A DNA stretch of 64,000 nt from Cellulomonas_A sp047229345 (lineage in GTDB: Bacteria; Actinomycetota; Actinomycetes; Actinomycetales; Cellulomonadaceae). Where the stretch lies: the NCBI RefSeq assembly GCF_047229345.1, contig NZ_JBFTER010000014.1, positions 1 through 64,000 of the forward strand, in the 5' to 3' direction. Positions 8,809 to 16,131 of this stretch are shown piece by piece; positions within the stretch are counted from its first letter, which is position 1; every line of letters starts with the position of its first letter. Position numbers and translations under genes: made by a program. Below the pieces are notes generated by a model. It ran no database searches. It had not been told where the DNA came from and was given only the letters and a program-made list of their open reading frames with translations.

Positions 8809-9372
8809 ATGACGGACGCACCGGCGCTCAGCGGGCAGCTCCTCGTCGCACGCTCGCGCCTCGCCGACCCGAGCTTCCACCGGACCGTCGTGCTGCTGCT
8901 CGACCACGGCGACGACGGCGCGTTCGGCGTCGTGCTCAACCGCCCGGTGCCCGTCGACGTGGACGTCGTGCTGCCCGCGTGGCAGGACGCCGTCGCGGAG
9001 CCCGCGGTCCTGTTCCAGGGCGGTCCGGTGGGGCTCGACGGCGCGATCGGGGTGGCGGTCGCACCCGTCGGCGCGGCCCTGCCCTCGACGGTCGACCGGA
9101 TGGTCGGGCCGTTCGGGCTCGTCGACCTCGACTCGGACCCGGCGCACCTCGCGGGGCGCGTCACGGGCGTGCGCGTCTTCGCGGGCCACTCCGGCTGGGG
9201 TGCGGGTCAGCTCGAGGAGGAGATCGAGGAGGGCGCCTGGTTCGTGGTGCCCGCCGAGGCGGACGACGCGATGACGTCCGAGCCCAGCGACCTGTGGCGG
9301 CGCGTGCTGCGCCGGCAGGGCGGCGACCTGGCGATCGTGTCGACCTTCGCGGAGGACGCGAGCCTGAACTAG
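8809..9372 (+). CDS. YqgE/AlgH family protein (DUF179)
   Basis: A 187-residue, full-length YqgE/AlgH protein. It opens with the family's GQLLVAR and DPSFHRTVVLLLDH segments, followed by GVVLNRP, FQGGPVG and the late GHSGWGAGQLE motif. The family is widespread and structurally known, but its function is unsettled; the old link to alginate regulation in Pseudomonas is not a general rule. The ATG at 8809 begins at the family's standard N-terminus. Odd feature: the last codons and the stop form the first part of a 57-bp unit that is repeated immediately downstream. Confidence 0.92.
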   Translation: MTDAPALSGQLLVARSRLADPSFHRTVVLLLDHGDDGAFGVVLNRPVPVDVDVVLPAWQDAVAEPAVLFQGGPVGLDGAIGVAVAPVGAALPSTVDRMVGPFGLVDLDSDPAHLAGRVTGVRVFAGHSGWGAGQLEEEIEEGAWFVVPAEADDAMTSEPSDLWRRVLRRQGGDLAIVSTFAEDASLN

Positions 9373-9474
9373 CGGGTCCGGAGGGCGCGGGACCGGACGG
9401 ACGGGTCCGGCGGAGGCGAGCCTGGACCAGCGGGTCCGGGGCGCGGGACCGGACGGACGGGTCCGGCGGACGCG
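9361..9474. repeat. Two-copy direct repeat spanning the yqgE stop
   Basis: Unit 1 (9361-9418) contains the final yqgE codons and the TAG stop; unit 2 (9419-9474) is the same sequence with a few changes and a 2-bp deletion, and a third copy begins as GGCCTGAGCC. The near identity suggests a recent local duplication across the gene end. Confidence 0.75.
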
Positions 9475-9502
9475 GGCCTGAGCCGACCGGTCGGCGGACG
9501 CG

Positions 9503-9543
9503 CGACGGCGCCCGCCGACCGAGGTGGTCGACGGGCGCCGTCG
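9503..9543. terminator. Hairpin terminator between yqgE and the OYE gene
   Basis: Outer 12-bp arms (9503-9514, 9532-9543) continue, past a single unpaired base on each side, into an inner 5-bp stem (CGACC/GGTCG) with a 5-nt loop. It lies between convergent genes and can serve both. Confidence 0.7.
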
Positions 9544-9569
9544 GGCACGCGCCAGGGGCGGTCGTGCGA

Positions 9570-10691
9570 TCAGGACAGCGACGCGTCCGACGTCGCGAGC
9601 GCCGGGTAGTCGACGTAGCCCTTCTCGTCGCCGCCGTAGAACGTCGCGACGTCCGGCTCGTTGAGGTCGGCGCCGGCCCGGACCCGGTCCACGAGGTCGG
9701 GGTTCGCGAGCGCCCACGTGCCCACCGTCACGACGTCCGCGAGCCCGGTCTCGAGGTCCGCGACGCGGGTCGCGAGGTCGGCGCCGCCGCGGTTGACCAG
9801 GAGCGAGCCGGGCCACGCGGCGCGGATCGAGGCCAGCAGGTCCTCGTCGCCCGCGTGCGCGACGTGCAGGTACAGCAGGCCGAGCGGCGCGAGCGCGTCG
9901 ACGAGCGCGCCGTAGACCTCGTGGGTCCGGGTCTCGACCATGTCGTTGTACGGGTTGCCGGGGGAGATCCGGATGGCCGTGCGGTGCGCGCCGATCTCCT
10001 CGGCGACGGCCGTGGCGACCTCGACGACGAAGCGGATGCGGTTCTCGACGCTGCCGCCGTACTGGTCGGTGCGGTGGTTGGTGTTGTCGGCGAGGAACTG
10101 GTGCAGCAGGTAGCCGTTGGCCGAGTGGAGCTCGACGCCGTCGGCCCCGGCGGCGATCGCGCGCGCGGCGGCGGCACGGAAGTCCTGCACGGTCGCGGCG
10201 ACCTCGTCGGTCGTCAGCGCGCGGGGCTCGGGCATCGACTGCGGGCCGGTCGCGGTGAACATGACGCCGTCGGCGGCGACCTCGGACGGAGCGACGAGCT
10301 GCCGGTGGTGCGGGGTGTTGTCGGGGTGACCGACGCGCCCGACGTGCATGAGCTGCACGACGAGGTGGCCGCCCGCGGCGTGCACGGCGTCGGTCACGAG
10401 GCGCCAGCCGGCGACCTGCTCGTCCGTGTGCAGCCCGGGGGTCAGCAGGTAGCCCTGGCCGTCCTCGGACGGCTGCGTGCCCTCGGTGATGAGCATGCCG
10501 AGCGACGCGCGCTGCGCGTAGTACGTCGCGTTGAGCTCGGTCGGCACGCCCTCGGGCGTCGCGCGGTCCCGGGTCATCGGCGCCATCGCGAGGCGGTGGG
10601 TCAGCGTGAGGCCGCCCACGGTCACGGGCTGCCACAGCGGGCTGTCCGCGGAGGTCGCGTCGTGCACCGCGGTCGAGGTTGTGGAGGTCAT
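9570..10691 (-). CDS. Old Yellow Enzyme family alkene reductase
   Basis: A 373-residue FMN-dependent ene-reductase (NemA/OYE type) that reduces activated C=C bonds of enals, enones, maleimides or nitro compounds with NAD(P)H. Visible signatures: LAMAPMTR at the FMN site, LMHVGR, the H-x-x-N substrate pair in GVELHSANGYLLHQF, the RTDQYGGS loop and a phosphate-binding VNRGGAD segment. Length is normal for the family. The ATG at 10689-10691 fits. It is divergent from a marR gene with a TTACCTG palindrome between them, the standard arrangement for electrophile- or quinone-responsive control; the inducer is unknown. Confidence 0.92.
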   Translation of the reverse strand: MTSTTSTAVHDATSADSPLWQPVTVGGLTLTHRLAMAPMTRDRATPEGVPTELNATYYAQRASLGMLITEGTQPSEDGQGYLLTPGLHTDEQVAGWRLVTDAVHAAGGHLVVQLMHVGRVGHPDNTPHHRQLVAPSEVAADGVMFTATGPQSMPEPRALTTDEVAATVQDFRAAAARAIAAGADGVELHSANGYLLHQFLADNTNHRTDQYGGSVENRIRFVVEVATAVAEEIGAHRTAIRISPGNPYNDMVETRTHEVYGALVDALAPLGLLYLHVAHAGDEDLLASIRAAWPGSLLVNRGGADLATRVADLETGLADVVTVGTWALANPDLVDRVRAGADLNEPDVATFYGGDEKGYVDYPALATSDASLS

Positions 10692-10718
10692 CGGCGTGCT
10701 CCCAGGTCGGTCGTCCAG

Positions 10719-10738
10719 TTACCTGCTCGAACAGGTAA
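10719..10738. promoter_or_regulatory. Likely MarR operator
   Basis: A near-perfect 20-bp palindrome, TTACCTG-N6-CAGGTAA, sits 28 bp upstream of the OYE start and 113 bp upstream of the marR start. It is the only strong palindrome in the divergent region, so it most likely binds the MarR protein and overlaps the OYE promoter. Confidence 0.7.
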
Positions 10739-10850
10739 TCGGCTCCAACCCGCGCGACCTCGCGCGCATTCCCGGCGGTGGGAAGCGACCGGGCGGTAGG
10801 CTGCTGCCCGAGCAGGGATGCGCCTGCGTCGACGCCGAGGAGGGGTCGGG

Positions 10851-11447
10851 ATGGGGAGCTCGCACGCCGAGCCGGTCCCGCCGCGGGGCAGCGGCGCGAA
10901 CGGTCCCGGGAGCGACGCGCCGGACGTGACCGGCCTGCGCGACGGCCCGGAGCGCCCGGCGACCCTCGGGATGCCGAGCGCCGCGGCGACCGGCCCGGCC
11001 AGCCACGCGGTGTTCCGCGTCGCGCGCCTGCACCGCATGCTCGCGGGTGCGCTCCTGCGGGAGATCGGGCTGCACCCCGGCCAGGAGCTCGTGATGATGC
11101 AGCTCTGGGACGCAGGACCACAGCGTCCGGCGGACCTGGTCCACGCGCTCGACTCCGACACCGCGACGATGACCCGCACCGTCCAGCGGCTCGAGCGCGC
11201 GGGCTTCGTGCGGCGCACCCCGTCGCCCACGGACCGGCGCGCCGTCATCATCGAGGCCACGCCGGCGAGCCAGGGGCTGCGCGAGAAGGTCGAGCAGCTC
11301 TGGGGCCGGCTCGAGGAGTACACGCTCGACGGTCTCGGCGACGGTGAGCGCGCCCAGGTGCTCGACGCGCTCGCGGTGCTCGAGCGCAACCTCGACGTCG
11401 CGACGTCGGAACGGTGCGCGTGCCGTGCGGGGGCGCCGCGGGCGTGA
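10851..11447 (+). CDS. MarR family transcriptional regulator
   Basis: A 198-residue winged-helix regulator. The first ~45 residues are a flexible Gly/Pro-rich extension; the MarR fold spans about residues 48-180, with the recognition helix in DLVHALDSDTATMTRTVQRL and the wing R-T-P-S-P-T-D-R-R. The last ten residues contain two cysteines (CAC), a possible redox sensor. It probably represses the divergent Old Yellow Enzyme gene and itself through the palindrome at 10719-10738. The ATG at 10851 was chosen because AGGAGGGG precedes it; an in-frame ATG at 10818 lacks such a site, and one at 10971 would remove only the extension. Confidence 0.88.
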   Translation: MGSSHAEPVPPRGSGANGPGSDAPDVTGLRDGPERPATLGMPSAAATGPASHAVFRVARLHRMLAGALLREIGLHPGQELVMMQLWDAGPQRPADLVHALDSDTATMTRTVQRLERAGFVRRTPSPTDRRAVIIEATPASQGLREKVEQLWGRLEEYTLDGLGDGERAQVLDALAVLERNLDVATSERCACRAGAPRA

Positions 11448-11508
11448 CCGCGGCGCGTGGCTGCGGGGGTGTGGCGGCGTGCGGTGGTGCAGGGGTGGTG
11501 CGGGTCGA

Positions 11509-11580
11509 TCAGTCCCAGAACGGGGGCAGGTCGTCCTCGTCGAGGTAGCTCGTGGGCGGGGCGTCGGTCATCTGGCTCAT
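11509..11580 (-). CDS. Candidate 23-residue acidic peptide
   Basis: A short frame with ATG at 11578-11580 and TGA at 11509-11511 encodes 23 residues, acidic and ending in DEDDLPPFWD. A GAGAG/GTGAGGG ribosome-binding stretch lies directly upstream, and a DosR-like palindrome (GGGACCAAAGGCCC, 11616-11629) lies 36 bp before the start codon. There is no signal peptide or membrane helix. I do not recognise it. It lies between the convergent marR and tetR genes where no other gene fits. Whether it is translated cannot be decided from sequence alone. Confidence 0.45.
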   Translation of the reverse strand: MSQMTDAPPTSYLDEDDLPPFWD

Positions 11581-11615
11581 ACCCTCACTCTCGGCAGCGG
11601 ATCGCCGCCTCTGAG

Positions 11616-11629
11616 GGGACCAAAGGCCC
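11616..11629. promoter_or_regulatory. DosR-like inverted repeat
   Basis: GGGACCAAAGGCCC differs from the mycobacterial DosR/DevR core GGGACT-WW-AGTCCC at two positions. It lies 36 bp upstream of the small candidate gene. The right half also overlaps a GGCCCGG/CCGGGCC hairpin (11625-11651) that could terminate the leftward tetR transcript, so a regulatory role is not certain. Confidence 0.35.
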
Positions 11630-11699
11630 GGACCGGGGGTGAGACCGGGCCGCTGCGGGCGCGGTGGGGGAGGGCCGGGCCCCCGGTCCCGACGACGGC

Positions 11700-12311
11700 T
11701 CAGCCGGCAGCGTGCGTCTCGGAGGTCCCGGAGGCGACGAGTGTCTCGACGGCGGCCCGGAGCCCCTCGCTCGCGCGGCGCGGGTCGTCCAGGTAGCCGG
11801 CCACCATCGCGCCGTCGCGCAGCATCATGAACGTGCGCGCCGCACCCTCGGCGTCGGGGTGGCCGCTGCGCTCGAGCGCGTGGCGGGCGACCGTCTCGAG
11901 CCAGGCGCGGTGCTCGACGACCGCGACGTGCACCGGGTGCGCCGGGTCCGGGTACTCGGCTGCGGCGTTGATGAACGGGCAGCCGCGGAAGCCCGTGCGG
12001 CAGATCTCGCCGCCCATGCCCTCGACCATGGCGCGCAGCAGCGTCGCGGCCTCCCGCGGGTCCTGCGGCTCGGCGCCGAGCCGGGCGCGGACCTCGGCGT
12101 CCTGCGCGCGCAGGTAGGCGACGACGAGCTCCTCCTTGCCGGGGAAGTGCCGGTAGAACGTCGCGCGCGTGACCTGCGCCTCCGCGACGATCCGCTCGAC
12201 CCCGACGGCGTGGATGCCCTCGGTGTAGAAGAGGCGCGAGGCGGTGCGCAGCAGGCGCTCGCGGGCCGCCGAGGTGCGCTCGGGAGCGGGGGCAGCGGTC
12301 GCGCTGGTCAT
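11700..12311 (-). CDS. TetR family regulator, likely controls ohr
   Basis: A 203-residue TetR regulator. The N-terminal helix-turn-helix spans about residues 18-62, with the typical GVERIVAEAQVTRATFYRHFPGKEEL segment broken here as AEAQVTRATFYRHF. The ligand-binding domain has a Cys pair region (EICRTGFRGCPF) as in the TetR_C_11-like group; these cysteines could sense oxidants. It is divergent from ohr, with a perfect GAGAACGATCGTTCTC palindrome and a second partial copy between the two starts. Ohr is usually controlled by the MarR-type OhrR, so a TetR here is less usual. The ATG at 12309-12311 fits the family start. Confidence 0.9.
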   Translation of the reverse strand: MTSATAAPAPERTSAARERLLRTASRLFYTEGIHAVGVERIVAEAQVTRATFYRHFPGKEELVVAYLRAQDAEVRARLGAEPQDPREAATLLRAMVEGMGGEICRTGFRGCPFINAAAEYPDPAHPVHVAVVEHRAWLETVARHALERSGHPDAEGAARTFMMLRDGAMVAGYLDDPRRASEGLRAAVETLVASGTSETHAAG

Positions 12312-12358
12312 GGCGTCAGGGTAGGCCTGGTCGGGTCGCGCGCCAAGAGTGAAAGAGA

Positions 12359-12373
12359 GAGAACGTTCGGTAT
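12359..12373. promoter_or_regulatory. Second, partial TetR site
   Basis: GAGAACGTTCGGTAT contains the GAGAACG half-site of the 12411-12426 palindrome and the 8-bp palindrome GAACGTTC. It lies 47 bp upstream of the tetR start, where it would allow autoregulation. Confidence 0.4.
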
Positions 12374-12410
12374 TGCGCTCGCGGCGGCTCGGTGCGAGTC
12401 TGGCTCTGGA

Positions 12411-12426
12411 GAGAACGATCGTTCTC
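12411..12426. promoter_or_regulatory. Likely TetR operator at ohr
   Basis: A perfect 16-bp palindrome, GAGAACGATCGTTCTC, lies 40 bp upstream of the ohr start codon in the tetR-ohr divergent region. A related half-site lies nearer tetR. Confidence 0.7.
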
Positions 12427-12466
12427 CCGCGACGGTCCGCCGTCGCTCCCGGCAGAAGGGCACGCC

Positions 12467-12889
12467 ATGAACGCCGTCTACACCGCCGTCGCCACCGCCA
12501 CCGGGGACGGCCGCAACGGCCACACCCGCTCGTCCGACGGGCTGGTCGACCACGACCTCGCGACCCCGAAGGAGATGGGCGGCCCGGGCGGCGCGACGAA
12601 CCCCGAGCAGCTGTTCGCCGCCGGCTACGCGGCGTGCTTCCACTCGGCCGTGAAGATGGTCGCGCGTACCCGCAAGGTCGAGATCACCGACTCCGCGGTC
12701 ACCGCCGAGGTCGGCATCGGCCCGGTCGAGCCCGCAGGCTTCGGCCTCACGGTCGCCCTGCACGTCGAGCTCGGCGGGGTCGACCAGGCCACCGCGGAGG
12801 AGATCGTGGACACGGCGCACACCGTCTGCCCCTACTCGAACGCGACGCGCGGCAACGTCGACGTGACGCTGGACGTCGCCGTCGCCTGA
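12467..12889 (+). CDS. ohr: Organic hydroperoxide reductase Ohr
   Basis: A 140-residue OsmC/Ohr protein that reduces organic and fatty-acid hydroperoxides using a reactive cysteine and lipoylated partner proteins. The two catalytic cysteines are Cys57 (in AAGYAACFHSA) and Cys121 (in TVCPYSNATRG); the family arginine lies near residue 21 in the HTRSSDG segment. Length is exactly that of Ohr. The ATG at 12467 is preceded by AGAAGGGCACGCC. It is divergent from tetR with a shared operator region, so it is probably induced by hydroperoxides through that regulator. It stands alone; no ohrR is next to it. Confidence 0.95.
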   Translation: MNAVYTAVATATGDGRNGHTRSSDGLVDHDLATPKEMGGPGGATNPEQLFAAGYAACFHSAVKMVARTRKVEITDSAVTAEVGIGPVEPAGFGLTVALHVELGGVDQATAEEIVDTAHTVCPYSNATRGNVDVTLDVAVA

Positions 12890-13011
12890 GGCGCCGCCCG
12901 CCCGTCGGCTGTCGGACGCCGTGCGGCCCGGGCGGAGGGTGCTCCGCCGGGCTCCGGTACCGTGCCGAGACGCTCGCCCCGGGGGCGGGCGCTCCCCGAG
13001 GACGGAGCCCG

Positions 13012-13464
13012 GTGATCGACTTCCCGATGGCCCTGGCCGCCGACGAACCGGTCACGGTCGTCGCCCAGGTGCTCGCCGACGTGCTGGGCGTGCCGCGGGG
13101 CGACGCGCTGGCCGTCGGGGCACTCGGGGCCGTGGTGCGCACGCTCGACCACCCCCTGACGGTGGAGACGTACGACGAGCTGCTCGGGCGGCCGGCCACC
13201 GCGCGCGTCCTGTTCTCCGTCGAGAACAAGACCGACGGGGAGTCCTACCGCGAGGGCCGTCGCCGGCTCGCGACGGTCGCCGCGGAGCTGGCCGTGCGGC
13301 TCGACGCGGAGGCGTGCCTGACGTTCCAGCTGGACCGGGTCGTGATGCGCCGGACCGGGGGTGAGCTCCGGCTGTTCGCCTGGTTCCCCGAGTGGTCCGA
13401 GCCCGCCGTGCTCGGAGCCCTGCGCGGGCCGATCGCCGTCACGGACGAGGCCGGCCACCTCTGA
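13012..13464 (+). CDS. Hypothetical protein
   Basis: A 150-residue soluble alpha/beta protein without signal peptide or membrane helix. It starts VIDFPMALAADEP and contains the segment LFSVENKTDGESYREG, then a helix and two strands ending in RLFAWFPEW. The alternating pattern and length recall small immunity-type or SitI3-like proteins of actinobacteria, but I see no convincing signature and no toxin next to it. The GTG at 13012 has GAGGACGGAG upstream. A convergent LysR-like gene lies 71 bp downstream. Confidence 0.65.
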   Translation: MIDFPMALAADEPVTVVAQVLADVLGVPRGDALAVGALGAVVRTLDHPLTVETYDELLGRPATARVLFSVENKTDGESYREGRRRLATVAAELAVRLDAEACLTFQLDRVVMRRTGGELRLFAWFPEWSEPAVLGALRGPIAVTDEAGHL

Positions 13465-13535
13465 CGGCGCTCGCGGTGCCGGGTGGGGCGGCGCTCTGCG
13501 GCCGCTCGGTCGAGGGGCTCGGACTCAGCACCCGG

Positions 13536-14456
13536 TCAGCGCGGGCGACCCCCGCGCCCTTTGCGCGTGCCGCCGTCCGCGGCTCCGGCACGCCTGCGTG
13601 CTGCGGCGGCGGCGCGGTCGGCGGTACCGCTCCTCGGGGCACCGCTCTTGCCGGCACCGCTCTTGCCGGCACCGCTCTTGCCGGCACCGCTCTTGCCGGC
13701 ACCGCTCTTGCCTGCACCGGTCTTGCTGCTCTTTCCGGCGCCGGTCTTGCCGGCGCCGTTCTTGCCGGTACCGCCTGCGCCGGCGCCGCCCCTGCCCGGG
13801 CCGGCAGCCACCGCCGCGTCGCCGGCGGCTGCCGTGCCGCGCGAGCTGTTGGCGGTGCGCCCCCGGACGATGCCGATCATCTCCTCGACCCGCTCGTCGT
13901 GCCGGTCGGTGACCCAGGCCAGCGCGACGGTCGAGGTCGGGGCGTCGGTCACCGGGCGGTACGTCACGTCACGGCGGTGGTGCAGGCGCGCGAGCGACTG
14001 CGGCACGACGAGCACGCCGACCCCGGCGGCGACGAGCTCGACGGCCGCGGCGGTCGTCGCGGGCTGCCCGGCGAGCGGCGGCGTCCCCGGCAGCGAGTCC
14101 CAGACCAGCACGTCGTCGGCGGGGACGAGCAGGGTCTCGTCGGCGAGGTCCGCGGTCGTCACCTCGTCGGCGGCGGTCACGACGTGGTCCTTCGGGACGA
14201 CCACCACGCTCGTCTCGGTGTAGAGCGGGATCGCGCTCAGCACGTCACGGTCGACGGGGAGCCGCACGAGCCCCGCGTCGGCGTCGGCCGCCACGAGCGG
14301 GTCGCCCTGCGCCGCGGCGTCGGACTGCACGAGGACGAGCGGGACGTCGGGCAGGCGCTCCGACCAGACCCGCAGCCACTTCGCCGGGTTCGCGCCCGGG
14401 ACGACGAGCAGCCGGAACGGGGCGACCGCGGGGGCGGCGTCGTCGGGCACGGGCAC
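13536..14456 (-). CDS. LysR-type substrate-binding domain protein with Lys-rich repeat tail
   Basis: A 306-residue protein. Residues ~10-200 form a periplasmic-binding-like LysR substrate domain (RLLVVPGANPAKW opening, VVVPKDHV, the AAAVELVAAGVGVLVVPQS effector motif), but there is no helix-turn-helix. From about residue 215 to the end the protein is a low-complexity, strongly basic tail: KNGAGKTGAGKSSK, then five copies of GKSGA, then an Arg-rich end (ARRRAG, GRGGRPR). Such a tail could bind nucleic acid. It is divergent from a DUF5997 gene, a pairing I know from other actinobacteria. The GTG start at 14454-14456 gives MPVPDD. The function is unknown. Confidence 0.85.
   Translation of the reverse strand: MPVPDDAAPAVAPFRLLVVPGANPAKWLRVWSERLPDVPLVLVQSDAAAQGDPLVAADADAGLVRLPVDRDVLSAIPLYTETSVVVVPKDHVVTAADEVTTADLADETLLVPADDVLVWDSLPGTPPLAGQPATTAAAVELVAAGVGVLVVPQSLARLHHRRDVTYRPVTDAPTSTVALAWVTDRHDERVEEMIGIVRGRTANSSRGTAAAGDAAVAAGPGRGGAGAGGTGKNGAGKTGAGKSSKTGAGKSGAGKSGAGKSGAGKSGAGKSGAPRSGTADRAAAAARRRAGAADGGTRKGRGGRPR
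13639..13713. repeat. Five 15-bp tandem repeats encoding GKSGA
   Basis: Five head-to-tail copies of GCACCGCTCTTGCCG (the last with one change), flanked by degenerate copies on both sides. Read leftward they encode the five GKSGA units of the LysR-like protein. The perfect DNA identity implies recent expansion and possible copy-number variation between strains. Confidence 0.9.
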
Positions 14457-14652
14457 CTCCGGTGCGTCGTCCGGCCCACGAGCCGGAGGGGAGGCCGGCG
14501 CCGGGCGGCACGGACCCGGCCAGGCTACCCGCGGGGGCCGTCACCCCGGCAGCACGGCCGCGACGCGGTGGCGGTGGCGGCGAGGTCGGCCGACGACGTG
14601 GTGGGCGGCACGGCTGCCCCTGTGCCGTGCGCGCGCGACTACCCTGGGCACC

Positions 14653-15114
14653 GTGAGCGCCGCGAAGAAGTCCCAGACGATGAAGCCCTCGACAGCGGCG
14701 CAGAAGCTCGACGTGTACCTGCCGGCCACGCCGCCGGAGTTCCGCGAGCGCGCCGAGATCTCCCGCGAGGAGCTCACCGAGCTCCAGAAGAACCCGCCGC
14801 AGTGGCTCGTGGACCTGCACCGCGACGGCCCGCACCCGCGCAACGTCGTCGCCGCGCGCCTGCGCGTGTCGATCAGCGGGCTCGCCCGCGGCGGCGTCAC
14901 CGAGGCGCTGACCAGCGCGCAGATCACCGAGCTCATCGAGAACCCCCCGTCGTGGCTCCCGCGCGAGCGCGCGATCCAGGCGGAGGTGCGCCGCGAGGAG
15001 CAGCGCCTGCGCGAGCGCCAGCAGGGCATCGGCGAGCGCCCGGACGGGACACGGACCGAGCTCGACGCGGACGACGACGCCGGCGCCGAGCCGGTCGCCG
15101 ACGACTCGGAGTGA
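14653..15114 (+). CDS. DUF5997 family protein
   Basis: A 153-residue actinobacterial DUF5997 protein: QKLDVYLPATPPEFRE, then the ELTELQKNPPQWL and LITELIENPPSWL-like pair of helical units (here ITELIENPPSWLPRER), and an acidic Glu/Asp-rich tail from about residue 125. The repeated L-x-x-NPP-x-WL pattern suggests two copies of a small helical module. No biochemical function is known. The GTG at 14653 starts at the usual SAAKKSQ region. It is divergent from the LysR-like gene, 196 bp apart, and the two probably work together. Confidence 0.88.
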   Translation: MSAAKKSQTMKPSTAAQKLDVYLPATPPEFRERAEISREELTELQKNPPQWLVDLHRDGPHPRNVVAARLRVSISGLARGGVTEALTSAQITELIENPPSWLPRERAIQAEVRREEQRLRERQQGIGERPDGTRTELDADDDAGAEPVADDSE

Positions 15115-15180
15115 CCGGGAGCCGGCCTCGCGCGCCGCGCAGCCGCCGCTCCACCTGACCTCCGCGCCGGGCACGGGGGA

Positions 15181-15276
15181 CGCTCGTCCGCACGACGACG
15201 CCGGGCACAGCGGGCGCTCGTCAGCACGTCAGCGCCGGGCACGTGCGGGCGCTCGTCCGCGCGACAGCGCCGGGCC
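15181..15276. repeat. Three imperfect ~35-bp tandem repeats
   Basis: Units at 15181-15214, 15215-15249 and 15250-15276 share CGCTCGTC and GCCGGGC blocks. They fill the gap between the convergent DUF5997 and trmB genes and encode nothing recognisable. Confidence 0.65.
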
Positions 15277-15332
15277 GGTCCGTCCCGGTCCTGCCGCCGG
15301 CTCGACCGCGCGACTCCGCGGGCACCGGCGGC

Positions 15333-16100
15333 TCAGCGCCGCCGCACCACCACGTCGTGCACCGTGTGCCCGAGGTCGAGCCCGCGCTGCTCGAACTTCG
15401 TGACGGGCCGGTGCGCGGGCCGGGGCGTGAAGCCGCCCGCCGGGTTCTCCAGCCCGGGGTCCGCCGTGAGGACGTCGAGCATCGCGTGCGCGTACTCCTC
15501 CCAGTCCGTCGCGCAGTGCAGCGTGCCCCCCGGGCGGAGGCGTGAACGGAGCAGCGCGACGTGCTCGGGCTGGACGATCCGCCGTTTGTGGTGGCGGGCC
15601 TTGGGCCACGGGTCGGGGAAGAAGACGTGCACCGCGTCGAGCGAGCCGGGCCGGACCCGGTGGCGCACGAGCTCGAGCGCGTCGCCGTGCGCGACGCGGA
15701 CGTTCGTGAGCCCACCCTGCTCGACGAGCGTGAGCAGGTTCGCGAGCCCCGGCAGGTGGGCCTCGACGGCGAGGTAGTCGCGGTCCGGGTCGGCGGCGGC
15801 CATCGCCGCGGTGGTCTCGCCCATCCCGGAGCCGATCTCGAGCACGAGCGGCGCCGACCGGCCGAACAGCGTGGCGGTGTCGAGCAGCCCGTCCGCGTCG
15901 AGCGGCACCGGTCCGTGCGCCTCGTCGTGCACCGAGAAACCGAGCACCGGCCACAGCCGGGCGAGCGCGTCCTCGCGTGCGACGCCGAGCGCGGCCCGGC
16001 GCGGGTGGAACGTGCGGACGGGGGAGTGCGGGGTGGCGGCGACGTGCCGGAAGCCCTGCGACGGTTGACCCACAGGGTCAGGGTACGAGCCGGTCGGCAC
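15333..16100 (-). CDS. trmB: tRNA (guanine-N7)-methyltransferase TrmB
   Basis: A 255-residue SAM-dependent methyltransferase that makes m7G46 in tRNA. Motif I is LVLEIGSGMGETT (about residue 85), the acidic SAM-ribose residue is in LAVEAHLPG, the family motif VHVFFPDPWPKARHHKRR is present (broken here as FFPDPWPKARHHKRR), and the C-terminal T-x-F-E-x-R-G appears as TKFEQRGLDLGH. Length is normal. The start is uncertain: GTG at 16098-16100 gives the length stated, while a GTG eight codons in (VGQPSQ) is also possible; neither has a strong ribosome-binding site. Confidence 0.93.
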   Translation of the reverse strand: MPTGSYPDPVGQPSQGFRHVAATPHSPVRTFHPRRAALGVAREDALARLWPVLGFSVHDEAHGPVPLDADGLLDTATLFGRSAPLVLEIGSGMGETTAAMAAADPDRDYLAVEAHLPGLANLLTLVEQGGLTNVRVAHGDALELVRHRVRPGSLDAVHVFFPDPWPKARHHKRRIVQPEHVALLRSRLRPGGTLHCATDWEEYAHAMLDVLTADPGLENPAGGFTPRPAHRPVTKFEQRGLDLGHTVHDVVVRRR

Positions 16101-16131
16101 GCCGTGCCGCCCGCGGTCCGCGGGGCACCGG

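Noticed and set aside
7432..11121. A 1229-codon leftward open frame
   Set aside because: Its first-described part is the aldo/keto reductase; the rest lies antisense to yqgE, marR and out of frame with the OYE gene, with Arg/Pro-rich content typical of a high-G+C shadow frame. The reductase start at 8400 explains the real gene.
13012..13464. Toxin-immunity pair with the hypothetical protein
   Set aside because: Only a vague resemblance to small immunity proteins; no toxin domain next to it.
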